From Anaeromicropila herbilytica (lineage in GTDB: Bacteria > Bacillota > Clostridia > Lachnospirales > Lachnospiraceae): a DNA stretch of 64,000 nt. Positions within the stretch are counted from its first letter, which is position 1, and each line of letters opens with the position of its first letter. The DNA is taken from the NCBI RefSeq assembly GCF_016591975.1, contig NZ_AP024169.1:2333001-2397000 (forward strand), in the 5' to 3' direction. Below are positions 1-8,432 of this stretch, piece by piece. Below the pieces are notes generated by a model. That model saw only the letters and a program-made list of their open reading frames with translations, had not been told where the DNA came from and ran no database searches. The position numbers and the translations under genes were made by a program.

Positions 1-286
1 TATCATTATTATTTCCTTTTGAATTATTACTGCCATTTTCAATTAAATTTCGAAATGCTTCGTGCATTCCTGTACTAGTTAATCCAGTAATCATACCAGC
101 TAAGACAATCTCAGCACTAATAGAATGTTGAAATGCAACGTTGGCAATTACCCCAATAAATAGCATAATTAGCGGTATGTACTTATTTGGTATAAAATCT
201 AGACTATTTTTTATTACATAACCAGTACAAAGGCATATTCCTAATACAACAAAAACTACATAATCACATAATGCATTGATTGGCAT
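1..286 (-). CDS. Holin-like small membrane protein (Hol44-type), 3' end beyond window
   Basis: The frame is open from an ATG at 286 to the window edge, 95 codons without a stop, so the C-terminus is missing. A good Shine-Dalgarno (AGGGAG) lies just upstream of the ATG on the minus strand. The product begins MPINALCDYVVFVVLG and has about three hydrophobic stretches (residues 5-25, 35-52, 57-75). The last leads into GLTSTGMHEAFRNLIE, a pattern I associate with phage Hol44-type holins, which make membrane lesions for export of a lytic enzyme. The tail after residue 80 is Asn/Ser-rich. No other phage gene is visible in the window, so this may be a prophage edge or a domesticated holin. The family call rests on sequence memory only. 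Confidence 0.55.
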   Translation of the reverse strand, partial: MPINALCDYVVFVVLGICLCTGYVIKNSLDFIPNKYIPLIMLFIGVIANVAFQHSISAEIVLAGMITGLTSTGMHEAFRNLIENGSNNSKGNNND

Positions 287-513
287 TGTGCTCACTCCCT
301 TCAAAATGAGTTTTTTTTTATTACACTATATTTTATGCAAAATAAATAATCACGTTACATAATCTAACAAATATCAACAAATGATACAATATAGTTTACG
401 GCAAGTTAAGTAATTTGTTAGCAAAAAAAGTGATATTAGTTTAGTAAATAAAAAATATAGTGCAAAATATAAATAAATTGTATAAAATGGAAGATGGCGA
501 AAGGAGTGATACT

Positions 514-1908
514 ATGCAAAAATATGATGTAATTATTATTGGTGCAGGCCCATCAGGAATTTTTTGTGCATATGAACTTAAAAAACAAAGAAAAGACATG
601 AAAGTATTAATGATTGAAAAAGGAAGAAGGATAGAACAAAGAAAATGTCCTAAACGTACAACTAAAAAATGTGTTAAATGTTCACCTTGTTCCATAACGA
701 CTGGTTTTGCTGGAGCTGGAGCTTTTTCAGATGGAAAATTATCTTTATCTCCAGATGTTGGAGGTAATTTACCTGATATTCTTGGTTATGATGAAACAGT
801 GAATTTATTAAAGGAATCTGATGATATCTATTTACAATTTGGAGCTGATACCAACGTATATGGCGTAGACAAAGAAAAAGAAATACATGAAATTAGAAGA
901 AAAGCTATAAATGCGAATCTTAAGTTAATTGAATGCCCAATCAGACATCTTGGAACTGAAGAAGGTTACAAAATATATAATCGTTTACAAGATCATTTAT
1001 TATCCGAAGGGGTAGAAATGATATTTAATACAATGGTAGATAATATTATTATAGAAGACGATAAAGCAGTTGGTATTAAAACAGATAAAGGTGAGTTATA
1101 TTATGCCGATGAAATTGTATCCGCGATTGGAAGAGAAGGTTCTGAATGGTTTAGTCATATCTGTAAAGAACATGGAATCGAAACAGCGGTTGGAACTGTT
1201 GATATAGGGGTTCGTGTGGAAGTACGAGATGAAGTAATGGATTTCCTAAATAAGAATCTTTATGAAGCAAAATTAGTATATTACACACCAACATTTGACG
1301 ATAAAGTACGTACTTTCTGTACCAATCCATCTGGTGAGGTTGCCACAGAATACTATGAGAATGGATTAGCTGTAGTCAATGGACATGCATATAAAGCAAA
1401 AGAGTACAAGACAAATAATACGAACTTTGCATTACTTGTATCGAAGAACTTTACAAAACCATTCAAGACTCCAATTGAATATGGAAAGCATATCGCACAA
1501 TTAAGTAATATGTTATGCGATGGTAAGATTCTTGTACAAACCTTTGGTGATTTCCAAAGAGGTAGAAGAACAACAGAAGAAAGATTATGCAGAAATAATC
1601 TTATTCCAACTCTTAAAGATGCAGTTCCAGGAGATTTATCATTAGTATTCCCTCATAGAATCATGGTGGATATTAAAGAAATGATTCTTGCACTTGATAA
1701 AGTAACCCCAGGTATAGCAAGTGATGAGACTTTATTATATGGTGTTGAAGTGAAATTCTATTCAAATAAAGTAGTGGTGAATCGCGAATTTGAAACTAGT
1801 GTAAAAGGACTTCGTGCAATTGGCGATGGTGCATCAGTGACAAGAGGATTACAACAAGCGTCTGCAAATGGTATTAGCGTTGCACGTAGTATTCTTAAGT
1901 CTATGTAG
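514..1908 (+). CDS. NAD(P)/FAD-dependent oxidoreductase (COG2509-like)
   Basis: 464-residue flavoprotein of unknown substrate. The N-terminal Rossmann motif IIIGAGPSGIFCAYEL binds FAD (GxGxxG). It is followed by a Cys-rich segment (CPKRTTKKCVKCSPCSITTGF) typical of the COG2509 dehydrogenases, and GAFSDGKL. A second FAD-contact region near the C-terminus reads GLRAIGDGASVTRGL. An upstream in-frame ATG at 460 is open, but the ATG at 514 has the ribosome-binding site (AAAGGAG at about 500-506, 8 nt upstream) and starts directly at the conserved fold, so I place the start at 514. The gene is monocistronic, with a terminator right after the stop. The family is widespread in anaerobic Firmicutes and its reaction is not established. 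Confidence 0.85.
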   Translation: MQKYDVIIIGAGPSGIFCAYELKKQRKDMKVLMIEKGRRIEQRKCPKRTTKKCVKCSPCSITTGFAGAGAFSDGKLSLSPDVGGNLPDILGYDETVNLLKESDDIYLQFGADTNVYGVDKEKEIHEIRRKAINANLKLIECPIRHLGTEEGYKIYNRLQDHLLSEGVEMIFNTMVDNIIIEDDKAVGIKTDKGELYYADEIVSAIGREGSEWFSHICKEHGIETAVGTVDIGVRVEVRDEVMDFLNKNLYEAKLVYYTPTFDDKVRTFCTNPSGEVATEYYENGLAVVNGHAYKAKEYKTNNTNFALLVSKNFTKPFKTPIEYGKHIAQLSNMLCDGKILVQTFGDFQRGRRTTEERLCRNNLIPTLKDAVPGDLSLVFPHRIMVDIKEMILALDKVTPGIASDETLLYGVEVKFYSNKVVVNREFETSVKGLRAIGDGASVTRGLQQASANGISVARSILKSM

Positions 1909-1929
1909 TTTAAAGTTATTAAGTATTTT

Positions 1930-1967
1930 GAGAGAGCAGCAGAGTCTTGTTGTTCTCTCATTTTTTT
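1930..1967 (+). terminator. Intrinsic terminator of the FAD oxidoreductase gene
   Basis: A 12-bp stem (GAGAGAGCAGCA with TGTTGTTCTCTC, two G-T wobbles) with a 6-nt loop is followed by a run of seven T, 20 nt after the stop codon. Confidence 0.85.
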
Positions 1968-2013
1968 AAGTGCATTTCATATAATTTAATTCAATTAATT
2001 ATATTGAAATATG

Positions 2014-2063
2014 ATGAGTTGCCCGACAAATGACCTGTTTCAAAATCTAGCCTGGCAACTCAT
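2014..2063. repeat. Palindromic intergenic repeat, copy 1
   Basis: Perfect 10-bp arms (ATGAGTTGCC / GGCAACTCAT) enclose a 30-nt loop. The interior (2021-2058) is nearly identical to 43951-43988, and the unit recurs inverted near 44202-44236 and as a back-to-back pair at 52177-52250. All copies are intergenic. Confidence 0.8.
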
Positions 2064-2090
2064 ATGTTTCGTTTGATTCTTTATTCTTTC

Positions 2091-2119
2091 TTGAAACAAT
2101 TAAAAGAAGTTGATATAAT
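2091..2119 (+). promoter_or_regulatory. Sigma-A promoter of miaB
   Basis: TTGAAA (2091-2096), a 17-nt spacer and TATAAT (2114-2119). It lies 69 nt before the miaB start and just after repeat copy 1. Confidence 0.75.
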
Positions 2120-2187
2120 ATCATGTAGACTAATGAGCCTGTTCGTATTAGGAATAGTGCTACATTCTAGAAAGGCATGGATTAAGT

Positions 2188-3621
2188 ATGAAAGAAGAAG
2201 TTAAAATTAATATTACTGAGAAAGAATCACAAAGACAACTTAGATTTATTGAACATCTAAGAGATTATTATACAGAAAAATCAGAAGAACTTCAAAGGCC
2301 ACTCACTTGTCATATTGCCACTTTTGGGTGTCAAATGAATGCAAGAGATTCCGAAAAGATTCTTGGAACTTTGGAACAAATAGGATTCAAAGAAGTGGAT
2401 ACAGAAGAAGCTGATTTTGTAATCTATAACACTTGTACCGTTAGAGAAAATGCAAATCTTAAGGTTTACGGAAGACTTGGACATCTTAGCCAACTTAAAA
2501 AGAAAAATCCTCATATGCTAATTGCATTATGTGGATGTATGATGCAAGAAGACGCAGTAGTTGATAAGATTAAGAAGAGTTATCGTTTTGTTGATATTAT
2601 ATTTGGAACGCACAATATCTTTAAATTGGCTGAATTGATTCAGGCAAGATTAGATTCTAAGGATATGATTATTGATATATGGAAAGATGCTACTGAAATT
2701 GTTGAAGATCTACCTAGTGAGAGAAAATACAAGTTTAAAGCTGGCGTTAATATCATGTTTGGATGCAACAATTTCTGTACATATTGTATTGTGCCTTATG
2801 TAAGAGGACGTGAAAGAAGCCGTAACCCAGAAGATATTATCAAAGAGATTAAAGATTTGGTTGCTGATGGCGTAGTTGAGATTATGCTTCTTGGCCAAAA
2901 TGTTAACTCATATGGGAAGAACCTTGAAGAACCAATGACATTTGCAGGACTTCTAAGAGAAATTGAGAAAATTGATGGATTAGAACGTGTTCGTTTCATG
3001 ACTTCTCATCCAAAAGATTTATCTGATGATTTAATAGATGCAATGAAGGATTCGAAAAAGATCTGTACCCATCTTCACCTTCCAGTACAATCAGGAAGTT
3101 CAAGAATCTTAAAGATTATGAACCGTCATTATACGAAAGAACAATATCTTAATCTTGTAGATAGAATTAAGAACGCTATTCCTAATATTTCATTAACAAC
3201 GGATATTATTGTAGGTTTCCCAGGAGAAACAGAAGAAGATTTCTTAGAGACTTTGGATGTAATTCGAAAGGTACGTTATGAAAGTGCATTTACTTTTGTA
3301 TATTCAAAGAGAACAGGTACTCCTGCTGCCAATATGGAAGAGCAAGTAGATGATGAAGTAGTAAAGGATCGTTTTAACCGCTTACTGAAAGAAGTTAAGA
3401 TTATCTCATCGGAATTAACTGGAAGAGAAACAGGAACAGTTCAAAAAGTACTAGTAGAAGGAATTAATGAGCAAGATTCTGAGTTAGTAACTGGTAGATT
3501 AAGTAATAATTTATTGGTTCATTTTAAAGGTTCCACGGAGCTTATTGGTAGAATTGTTAACGTCAAGTTGGTAGAATGTAAAGGATTCTATTATATTGGT
3601 GAAATGGTAGAGGCACAATAA
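2188..3621 (+). CDS. miaB: tRNA-2-methylthio-N6-dimethylallyladenosine synthase MiaB
   Basis: 477-residue radical-SAM methylthiotransferase that adds the 2-methylthio group to i6A37 of tRNAs reading UNN codons. All hallmarks are present. The N-terminal UPF0004 domain carries the auxiliary cluster cysteines C48 (FGCQMN), C83 (NTCTVRE) and C117 (CGCMMQ). The radical-SAM motif CNNFCTYC has C193, C197 and C200, followed by IVPYVRGRERSR. A C-terminal TRAM domain ends at GEMVEAQ. Length is slightly over the usual 440-460 because of an N-terminal extension of about 35 residues, which is common in clostridial MiaB. Its own sigma-A promoter lies upstream. In many Firmicutes miaB precedes mutS, but here the next genes are on the other strand. 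Confidence 0.96.
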   Translation: MKEEVKINITEKESQRQLRFIEHLRDYYTEKSEELQRPLTCHIATFGCQMNARDSEKILGTLEQIGFKEVDTEEADFVIYNTCTVRENANLKVYGRLGHLSQLKKKNPHMLIALCGCMMQEDAVVDKIKKSYRFVDIIFGTHNIFKLAELIQARLDSKDMIIDIWKDATEIVEDLPSERKYKFKAGVNIMFGCNNFCTYCIVPYVRGRERSRNPEDIIKEIKDLVADGVVEIMLLGQNVNSYGKNLEEPMTFAGLLREIEKIDGLERVRFMTSHPKDLSDDLIDAMKDSKKICTHLHLPVQSGSSRILKIMNRHYTKEQYLNLVDRIKNAIPNISLTTDIIVGFPGETEEDFLETLDVIRKVRYESAFTFVYSKRTGTPAANMEEQVDDEVVKDRFNRLLKEVKIISSELTGRETGTVQKVLVEGINEQDSELVTGRLSNNLLVHFKGSTELIGRIVNVKLVECKGFYYIGEMVEAQ

Positions 3622-3782
3622 TTAAATTACTATTAAGTGATTCATGGTAATTAGATAACATAAACTATGAATTTAACAAGTAAATCAATAAACTTATTAA
3701 CTGTTAAGTATGAATAATTCATAGTTAAATGCTATAGTTCATTAAGTGTAATATTAATTGATAATTGTTAAAGAAATAGATA

Positions 3783-3823
3783 AAATGAGTGCGTTATTCA
3801 ATTATAGAATTGCGCACTCATTT
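3783..3823. terminator. Bidirectional terminator between miaB and the DUF3021 gene
   Basis: Long stem: AATGAGTGCG pairs perfectly with CGCACTCATT and is extended by TTATTC/GAATTG with mismatches. A-rich sequence precedes it and TTTATATTTC follows, so it can serve the convergent genes on both sides. Confidence 0.75.
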
Positions 3824-3894
3824 ATATTTCAAGATTTAGATAGATATTCTATATATACTCAATTGACTAAAATACACATTAAATTATCTGTTTT

Positions 3895-4311
3895 TTATTT
3901 TTTATTTTCTTCCTTTTGATTCTCGTTTATTTTCTCATTAATATCTTTAGCAACTAACTTATTCTTACTATAATAGAAAAACATAGAACTTGAGAGAATG
4001 ATAATACCTATTAATAGAGAACGGAATATCGATTGTAAATTATTTATCTTATACCAGTGAAAAAGATAACCGAATATTAAATTGATTGGAATCAAAATAA
4101 CAACTTCTGTTAGATAATAGCTTTTCCATGATTTAAAATCGTGAGCTTGAGTAATTAGATCATCTAATACAACGAATAGAATAATTATAACTAAATCTTG
4201 TAATACAATGTTAAAATCACCGCTACTAAAAAAATACATAAGACTATAAATTGCCATAATTACTGTAAATGCTATACAAATAGTAGATATTTTTTCATGT
4301 ATACGATTCAT
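3895..4311 (-). CDS. DUF3021 family membrane protein
   Basis: 138-residue protein with four predicted transmembrane helices (about residues 8-28, 36-52, 66-84 and 92-112) and a charged Lys/Glu/Asn-rich tail. Its place 15 nt downstream of a LytTR DNA-binding protein is the standard arrangement of the DUF3021/LytTR pairs of Firmicutes, where the membrane protein is thought to hold or antagonise the LytTR regulator. The pair looks like a two-gene operon ending in the shared terminator at 3783-3823. The DUF3021 assignment comes from the combination of fold pattern, length and neighbour. No catalytic motif is visible. Confidence 0.75.
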   Translation of the reverse strand: MNRIHEKISTICIAFTVIMAIYSLMYFFSSGDFNIVLQDLVIIILFVVLDDLITQAHDFKSWKSYYLTEVVILIPINLIFGYLFHWYKINNLQSIFRSLLIGIIILSSSMFFYYSKNKLVAKDINEKINENQKEENKK

Positions 4312-4326
4312 ATATTAACCTCCTTG

Positions 4327-4764
4327 TTATAATCCGATTTTTTTCTTAAAATAAGGCATATAATGCCTAGAAATAATAACTTTTTCATTATTGACTAGTT
4401 GAATTTCATATTTTTCACTGGCGATTGGATTAATACAAACCACTTTACTCGTATTGACTATACAAGATTTACTTATACGAACAAAGGATGTGTTTTTAAG
4501 TTTATCTTCCAGCTCATATAATTTCTCATCTGTTTCCAATGTCTTATCTTCACAATAGATAAAAGTTTTATTATCCACACAATCAAAATATAAGATATTT
4601 TCTAATGCAATTTGATATATGGTTTGATCGATTCGCCCCTTAATAGAAAAGGAGAGTAATCTAATCTGATCAATAATCTTTTGTAATTCTGGATTAATGG
4701 TATTACAATGAATAGTTATCTCAGTCTCTTCATATTCAAATGACTGATGAATGTTTAATTTCAA
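4327..4764 (-). CDS. LytTR-family DNA-binding regulator
   Basis: 145-residue one-domain regulator. The C-terminal half is a LytTR DNA-binding domain: ENILYFDCVDNKTFIYCEDK, then FVRISKSCIVNT and a terminal RHYMPYFKKKIG, matching the family signature F.RiHrsyiVN...i..i..r. No receiver domain is present, so it is not a classical response regulator; these short LytTR proteins act with DUF3021 membrane partners. The start codon is TTG (4762-4764 on the minus strand), supported by a strong AAGGGGGA ribosome-binding site 8 nt upstream. The target genes cannot be named from the sequence. Confidence 0.88.
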   Translation of the reverse strand: MKLNIHQSFEYEETEITIHCNTINPELQKIIDQIRLLSFSIKGRIDQTIYQIALENILYFDCVDNKTFIYCEDKTLETDEKLYELEDKLKNTSFVRISKSCIVNTSKVVCINPIASEKYEIQLVNNEKVIISRHYMPYFKKKIGL

Positions 4765-5269
4765 ACGAATCCCCCTTTTCGATAATTTTGCTAGCTAGTA
4801 TGTTTAGTATAGAAAATATAAATGCCAAAATCAACCAGAAATAAGCGAGTTACGTTTTTATTATAATAAAATACGATACTACATGATTAACAACATAAAT
4901 AGTAGTGTTAGTGCGATTCATGATATTTGTATGTATTCATAAACACAAAAACAGATCATAATTCTTTGGATTATGGTCTGTTTTTGTGTTTTGAAAGAAG
5001 ATTATAAGTAAATTATTTTATATCAAATTATTTTGTATGTTACAGCAATTCAAGTTACAATATATATATTGCATAAAAAAAGACAAAATAATATATACAA
5101 TATATGCAAAAATAATATAAATATAAAAATAATACACTATTTTCGAATAATGTTATCTATAATGCACAAATACTGAGTGCTATAATTTGAATATAACAAA
5201 AAAGTAACTAAAAAACAAACCACGTAACAGTCCATGGGGTGGACCAAACGATATTGAGGAGGTATTTTT
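4765..5269. other. 505-bp intergenic region between divergent genes
   Basis: It holds the divergent upstream regions of the LytTR gene and the sugar importer, and the 4942-4990 hairpin. A TATAAT-like hexamer lies at 5181-5186 without a convincing -35 box. A small inverted repeat GTCCA/TGGAC at about 5230-5244 sits just upstream of the importer's ribosome-binding site and may be an operator. I see no gene here. Confidence 0.6.
4942..4990. terminator. Long hairpin with T-rich and A-rich flanks
   Basis: A stem of about 22 bp (AACACAAAAACAG... pairing with ...CTGTTTTTGTGTT) with a 4-nt loop and one wobble. It could terminate transcription in either direction, yet no gene ends next to it: both neighbours diverge. 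It may insulate the two promoters. Confidence 0.6.
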
Positions 5270-6580
5270 ATGAAAAAGAAAATTTTATCAGTACTAGTAG
5301 CGTTAACTGTGGTGGCATCATTAACGGCATGCTCAAGTAAAAAGGCAGAGAATTCTGATAATAACAATCAGAAAAATCCAAGTACAACTACAATTAAGGT
5401 ATTCTCTAATCAGACAGACAGAAAAACAGGTCAGGGCCTTATTGAACAAACACTATTCGATAATTACATGAAAGAAAATCCTAATGTAAAGATTGAAGTA
5501 GAAGCATTAGATGATGAAGCATATAAAACAAAATTCAAAGCATATGCATCAGGAAATAGTCTGCCAGATCTAGTGAATGCTTGGGGACAGCCATCTTTCT
5601 TAAATGAAGTAATAGATGCTGGAATACTTGCAGAATTAAATAAGGATGACTACAAAGATTATGGGTTTATTGATGGATCATTAGAAGGTTTTAGTAAAGA
5701 TGGAAAGTTATATGGACTTCCTAGAAATACAGATGTTATGGCATTTTATTATAACAAAGCAATATTCAAAAAGAATGGATGGGAAGTTCCAAAGACTTAT
5801 GCAGATTTAATTACACTTGCAGGAAAAATTAAAGCAAAAGGATTGATTCCATGTAGTATGGATGGTTCTGATAAATGGCCATTATCTATTTTTATGAATG
5901 ATTTAGTTGCTAAATTAGAAGGTGATTACAAAACAGAATATAGAAAATCGATTGAAAGCGGAGATTTCTCCAATCCATCCTATAAAAAGGCTGCTGAATT
6001 GTTACAAGAAGCAGTAAAAGCTGGTTTATTCCAAAGTGGTTTTGAGACTAGTGACTATGGAACATCTCTGAATTTATTTGCAAATGGTCAAGCGGCTATG
6101 TACTACATGGGAAGTTGGGAAATGTCTATGGCAACCAATCCAGACGTAATTCCAGAAGTTCGTGACAACATCGGTGTATTCATGATGCCTGTAGTAGATG
6201 GTGGAAAAGGTAAAGTTACTGATATCGCAGCTTGGAATGGTGGTGGCTATGCAGTTACAGCTAATTCAAAAGTGAAGGATGAAGCAATAAAGTTATTAAA
6301 CTATATGTTTAAACAAGATAACTGGTCAAAACTAGCTTGGGAAAATGGTGTATGTATGTCAGCACAAGATTACTCAGCATATTTAACAGGAAAAGAAACA
6401 GCACCACAAAAAGCATTTACAGATATAGTGACAGGTTCTACAAGTATTACAGGTGTAACATTTAATGATCTTGGAACTTCTGAATTTAAATCACTAAGTG
6501 AAGATTTATCACAAATGCTAGCGATTGGTTCAATTAAACCAGATGAATTTATCAAAAATTTAGAAGAAGCTACAAAATAA
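5270..6580 (+). CDS. Sugar ABC transporter substrate-binding lipoprotein
   Basis: 436-residue extracellular solute-binding protein (family 1, MalE/UgpB-like). It has a lipoprotein signal peptide with lipobox LTAC, so Cys21 becomes the lipidated N-terminus after cleavage, followed by a Ser/Asn/Lys linker. The mature part has the family pattern: LPDLVNAWG, LYGLPRNTDVMAFYYNK, NGQAAMYYMGSWE and WNGGGYAV. It would capture an oligosaccharide and hand it to the two permeases directly downstream. The ribosome-binding site is GAGGAGG, 7 nt upstream. No ATPase gene lies in the operon, as is usual for Firmicute CUT1 systems that share a common MsmX-type ATPase. The neighbouring GH30/42/43 enzymes suggest a plant-derived ligand. 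Confidence 0.92.
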   Translation: MKKKILSVLVALTVVASLTACSSKKAENSDNNNQKNPSTTTIKVFSNQTDRKTGQGLIEQTLFDNYMKENPNVKIEVEALDDEAYKTKFKAYASGNSLPDLVNAWGQPSFLNEVIDAGILAELNKDDYKDYGFIDGSLEGFSKDGKLYGLPRNTDVMAFYYNKAIFKKNGWEVPKTYADLITLAGKIKAKGLIPCSMDGSDKWPLSIFMNDLVAKLEGDYKTEYRKSIESGDFSNPSYKKAAELLQEAVKAGLFQSGFETSDYGTSLNLFANGQAAMYYMGSWEMSMATNPDVIPEVRDNIGVFMMPVVDGGKGKVTDIAAWNGGGYAVTANSKVKDEAIKLLNYMFKQDNWSKLAWENGVCMSAQDYSAYLTGKETAPQKAFTDIVTGSTSITGVTFNDLGTSEFKSLSEDLSQMLAIGSIKPDEFIKNLEEATK

Positions 6581-6617
6581 TAGTAGTGACTGAATAGTTA
6601 CTAGTAATATCTATATT

Positions 6618-6658
6618 ATATGGTTGCCTTGATACTTATATCTGAAAGGCAACCATAT
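6618..6658 (+). terminator. Intercistronic hairpin between binding protein and permease genes
   Basis: A 13-bp stem (ATATGGTTGCCTT / AAGGCAACCATAT, perfect) with a 15-nt loop, without a long T-run. Such hairpins usually stabilise the upstream mRNA or attenuate read-through so that the binding protein is made in excess over the permeases. Confidence 0.65.
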
Positions 6659-6686
6659 TTAAAAAAGGCAGGAAGGGAGAAGTGTT

Positions 6687-7562
6687 ATGCAAAAATTATA
6701 TAGTAATAAGTGGGTTATCTTGAGTTTAGTGGCTCCTGGACTTTTAACTTTTATATTTGCTATTTTAGCACCAATATGTTTGAGCTTCTACTATGGATTA
6801 ACGGATTTCTCGGGGCTAGGTAACGCTACATATGTTGGGCTAGAAAATTATAAAAACTTAATGAGCGATGCAGCTTTTTGGACCGCACTTAGAAATTCTA
6901 TATTGTTAGCCTTCGGATTTATATTAATACAACATCCACTAGCAATCATAACAGCAGCAATCTTAGATAAGTTACAAGGAAAAGCAGAAGGATTTTTTCG
7001 ATGTGTATACTTTATTCCTAACGTAATATCGGTAGCGATTATTGCATACCTTTGGAAATTTATCTATAATCCTAATTTTGGTCTATTAAATAACATCTTA
7101 AAAATATTTGGATATAACAAAGAAGTAAATTGGTTAGGTTCAGGGATGGCGATTTGGTCAGTACTTGTTGTTCTAATCTGGCATGGATTTGGCTGGGGAA
7201 TGTTAATCTATTATACAGGAATAAAAAACATTGATCCAGTTCTTTATGAGGCAGCAGCGATTGATGGTGCAAATACAAGGACAGTATTCATGAAAATTAC
7301 GTTACCACTTATGAAACCAGTAATACAAGTTAATGTAACGCTTGCTATTATTGCAGCCTTAAAACAAATGGAGACAGTTTATTTATTAACAAATGGTGGT
7401 CCAGGTAACGAAACGCAATTTTTAGCAAACTATCTATACAAGCAAGCATTTAGTTCATTTAAATATGGATATGGTAATGCAATTAGCGTTGTATTTATCG
7501 TGATATGTTTAGTAATAACTGTTGCATTAAATAAAATGTTTCAAGAAAAGGAAGTAAAATAG
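6687..7562 (+). CDS. Sugar ABC transporter permease, MalF/UgpA type
   Basis: 291-residue inner-membrane permease with six predicted transmembrane helices. The cytoplasmic EAA loop that docks the ATPase is clear (YEAAAIDGANTRTVFMKITLPLMKP), followed by the GGPGNET segment typical of the first permease of CUT1 sugar importers. The ribosome-binding site is GGAAGGGAGAAG. It lies 106 bp after the binding-protein gene across a strong hairpin and 13 bp before the second permease, with which it should form the heterodimeric channel. Confidence 0.93.
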   Translation: MQKLYSNKWVILSLVAPGLLTFIFAILAPICLSFYYGLTDFSGLGNATYVGLENYKNLMSDAAFWTALRNSILLAFGFILIQHPLAIITAAILDKLQGKAEGFFRCVYFIPNVISVAIIAYLWKFIYNPNFGLLNNILKIFGYNKEVNWLGSGMAIWSVLVVLIWHGFGWGMLIYYTGIKNIDPVLYEAAAIDGANTRTVFMKITLPLMKPVIQVNVTLAIIAALKQMETVYLLTNGGPGNETQFLANYLYKQAFSSFKYGYGNAISVVFIVICLVITVALNKMFQEKEVK

Positions 7563-7575
7563 GGGGTGGGATTAT

Positions 7576-8427
7576 ATGGAGTTTGTAGGTAAGAAAAGAA
7601 AAAATCAAACACTAGGTAATGTATTTAAAATAACTTGTTTAAGTTTTGTTGCCATCATTCAAATATTCCCATTAGTATGGCTTTTCGATTTTTCCTTAGC
7701 TAGTAGTAACGAATTATTTACGAATGGATTATTAATTATTCCTAAAAAGATCCAATGGGGCAATTACGTAAAAGCATTTGTTGATGGTAACTTTTTGCTT
7801 TATCTTAAGAATAGTTTGTTGATTAATACATTAGCGGTTATAATAGTACTTATCATATCAATTATGGCAGCATTTGCAATAACTAGGATGAGCTGGAAAT
7901 TAAGTCCTGTGGTACGAAATATCTTACTATTAGGTATGATGATTCCAATCCATGCAACAATCCTACCTAATTATCAAATATATAATAAATTAGGATTAAC
8001 GGATACAATATGGGCACTCTTAATACCATATGTAGCTTTTTCACTTCCTCAAGGGGTATTCCTTACTTGCAGCTTTATGGATTCAATTCCAAGAGAACTT
8101 GAAGAAGCAGCTCTAATTGATGGTTGTAATATATATCGTATGTTAGCAGTTATTATAACACCACTTATGAAATCCTCTATAGCAACAGTGTCTATAATGA
8201 CTTTTTTGAACAACTGGAATGAATTTATGATGGCTAGCACATACTTAAGTAGTAATACATGGAAGACATTACCGTTTTCCGTACTTGAATTCACTGGTGA
8301 ATACTCCTCCAATTACGCAGTTCAATTTGCAGTTATGGCTTTGACTGCCTTACCAGCAGTACTCATTTATGTATTACTTAATAAACATATAACAAAAGGT
8401 GTTGCAGCGGGAGCAGTGAAAGGTTAA
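7576..8427 (+). CDS. Sugar ABC transporter permease, MalG/UgpE type
   Basis: 283-residue permease, six predicted transmembrane helices, with the EAA loop LEEAALIDGCNIYRMLAVIITPLMK. It has the typical second-permease N-terminus (FPLVWLFDFSLASSNELF) and ends in the common tail NKHITKGVAAGAVKG. It is translated 13 bp after the first permease and 5 bp before the sensor kinase, so all are probably one transcript. Its role is the second half of the oligosaccharide import channel. Confidence 0.93.
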   Translation: MEFVGKKRKNQTLGNVFKITCLSFVAIIQIFPLVWLFDFSLASSNELFTNGLLIIPKKIQWGNYVKAFVDGNFLLYLKNSLLINTLAVIIVLIISIMAAFAITRMSWKLSPVVRNILLLGMMIPIHATILPNYQIYNKLGLTDTIWALLIPYVAFSLPQGVFLTCSFMDSIPRELEEAALIDGCNIYRMLAVIITPLMKSSIATVSIMTFLNNWNEFMMASTYLSSNTWKTLPFSVLEFTGEYSSNYAVQFAVMALTALPAVLIYVLLNKHITKGVAAGAVKG

Positions 8428-8432
8428 TTTAC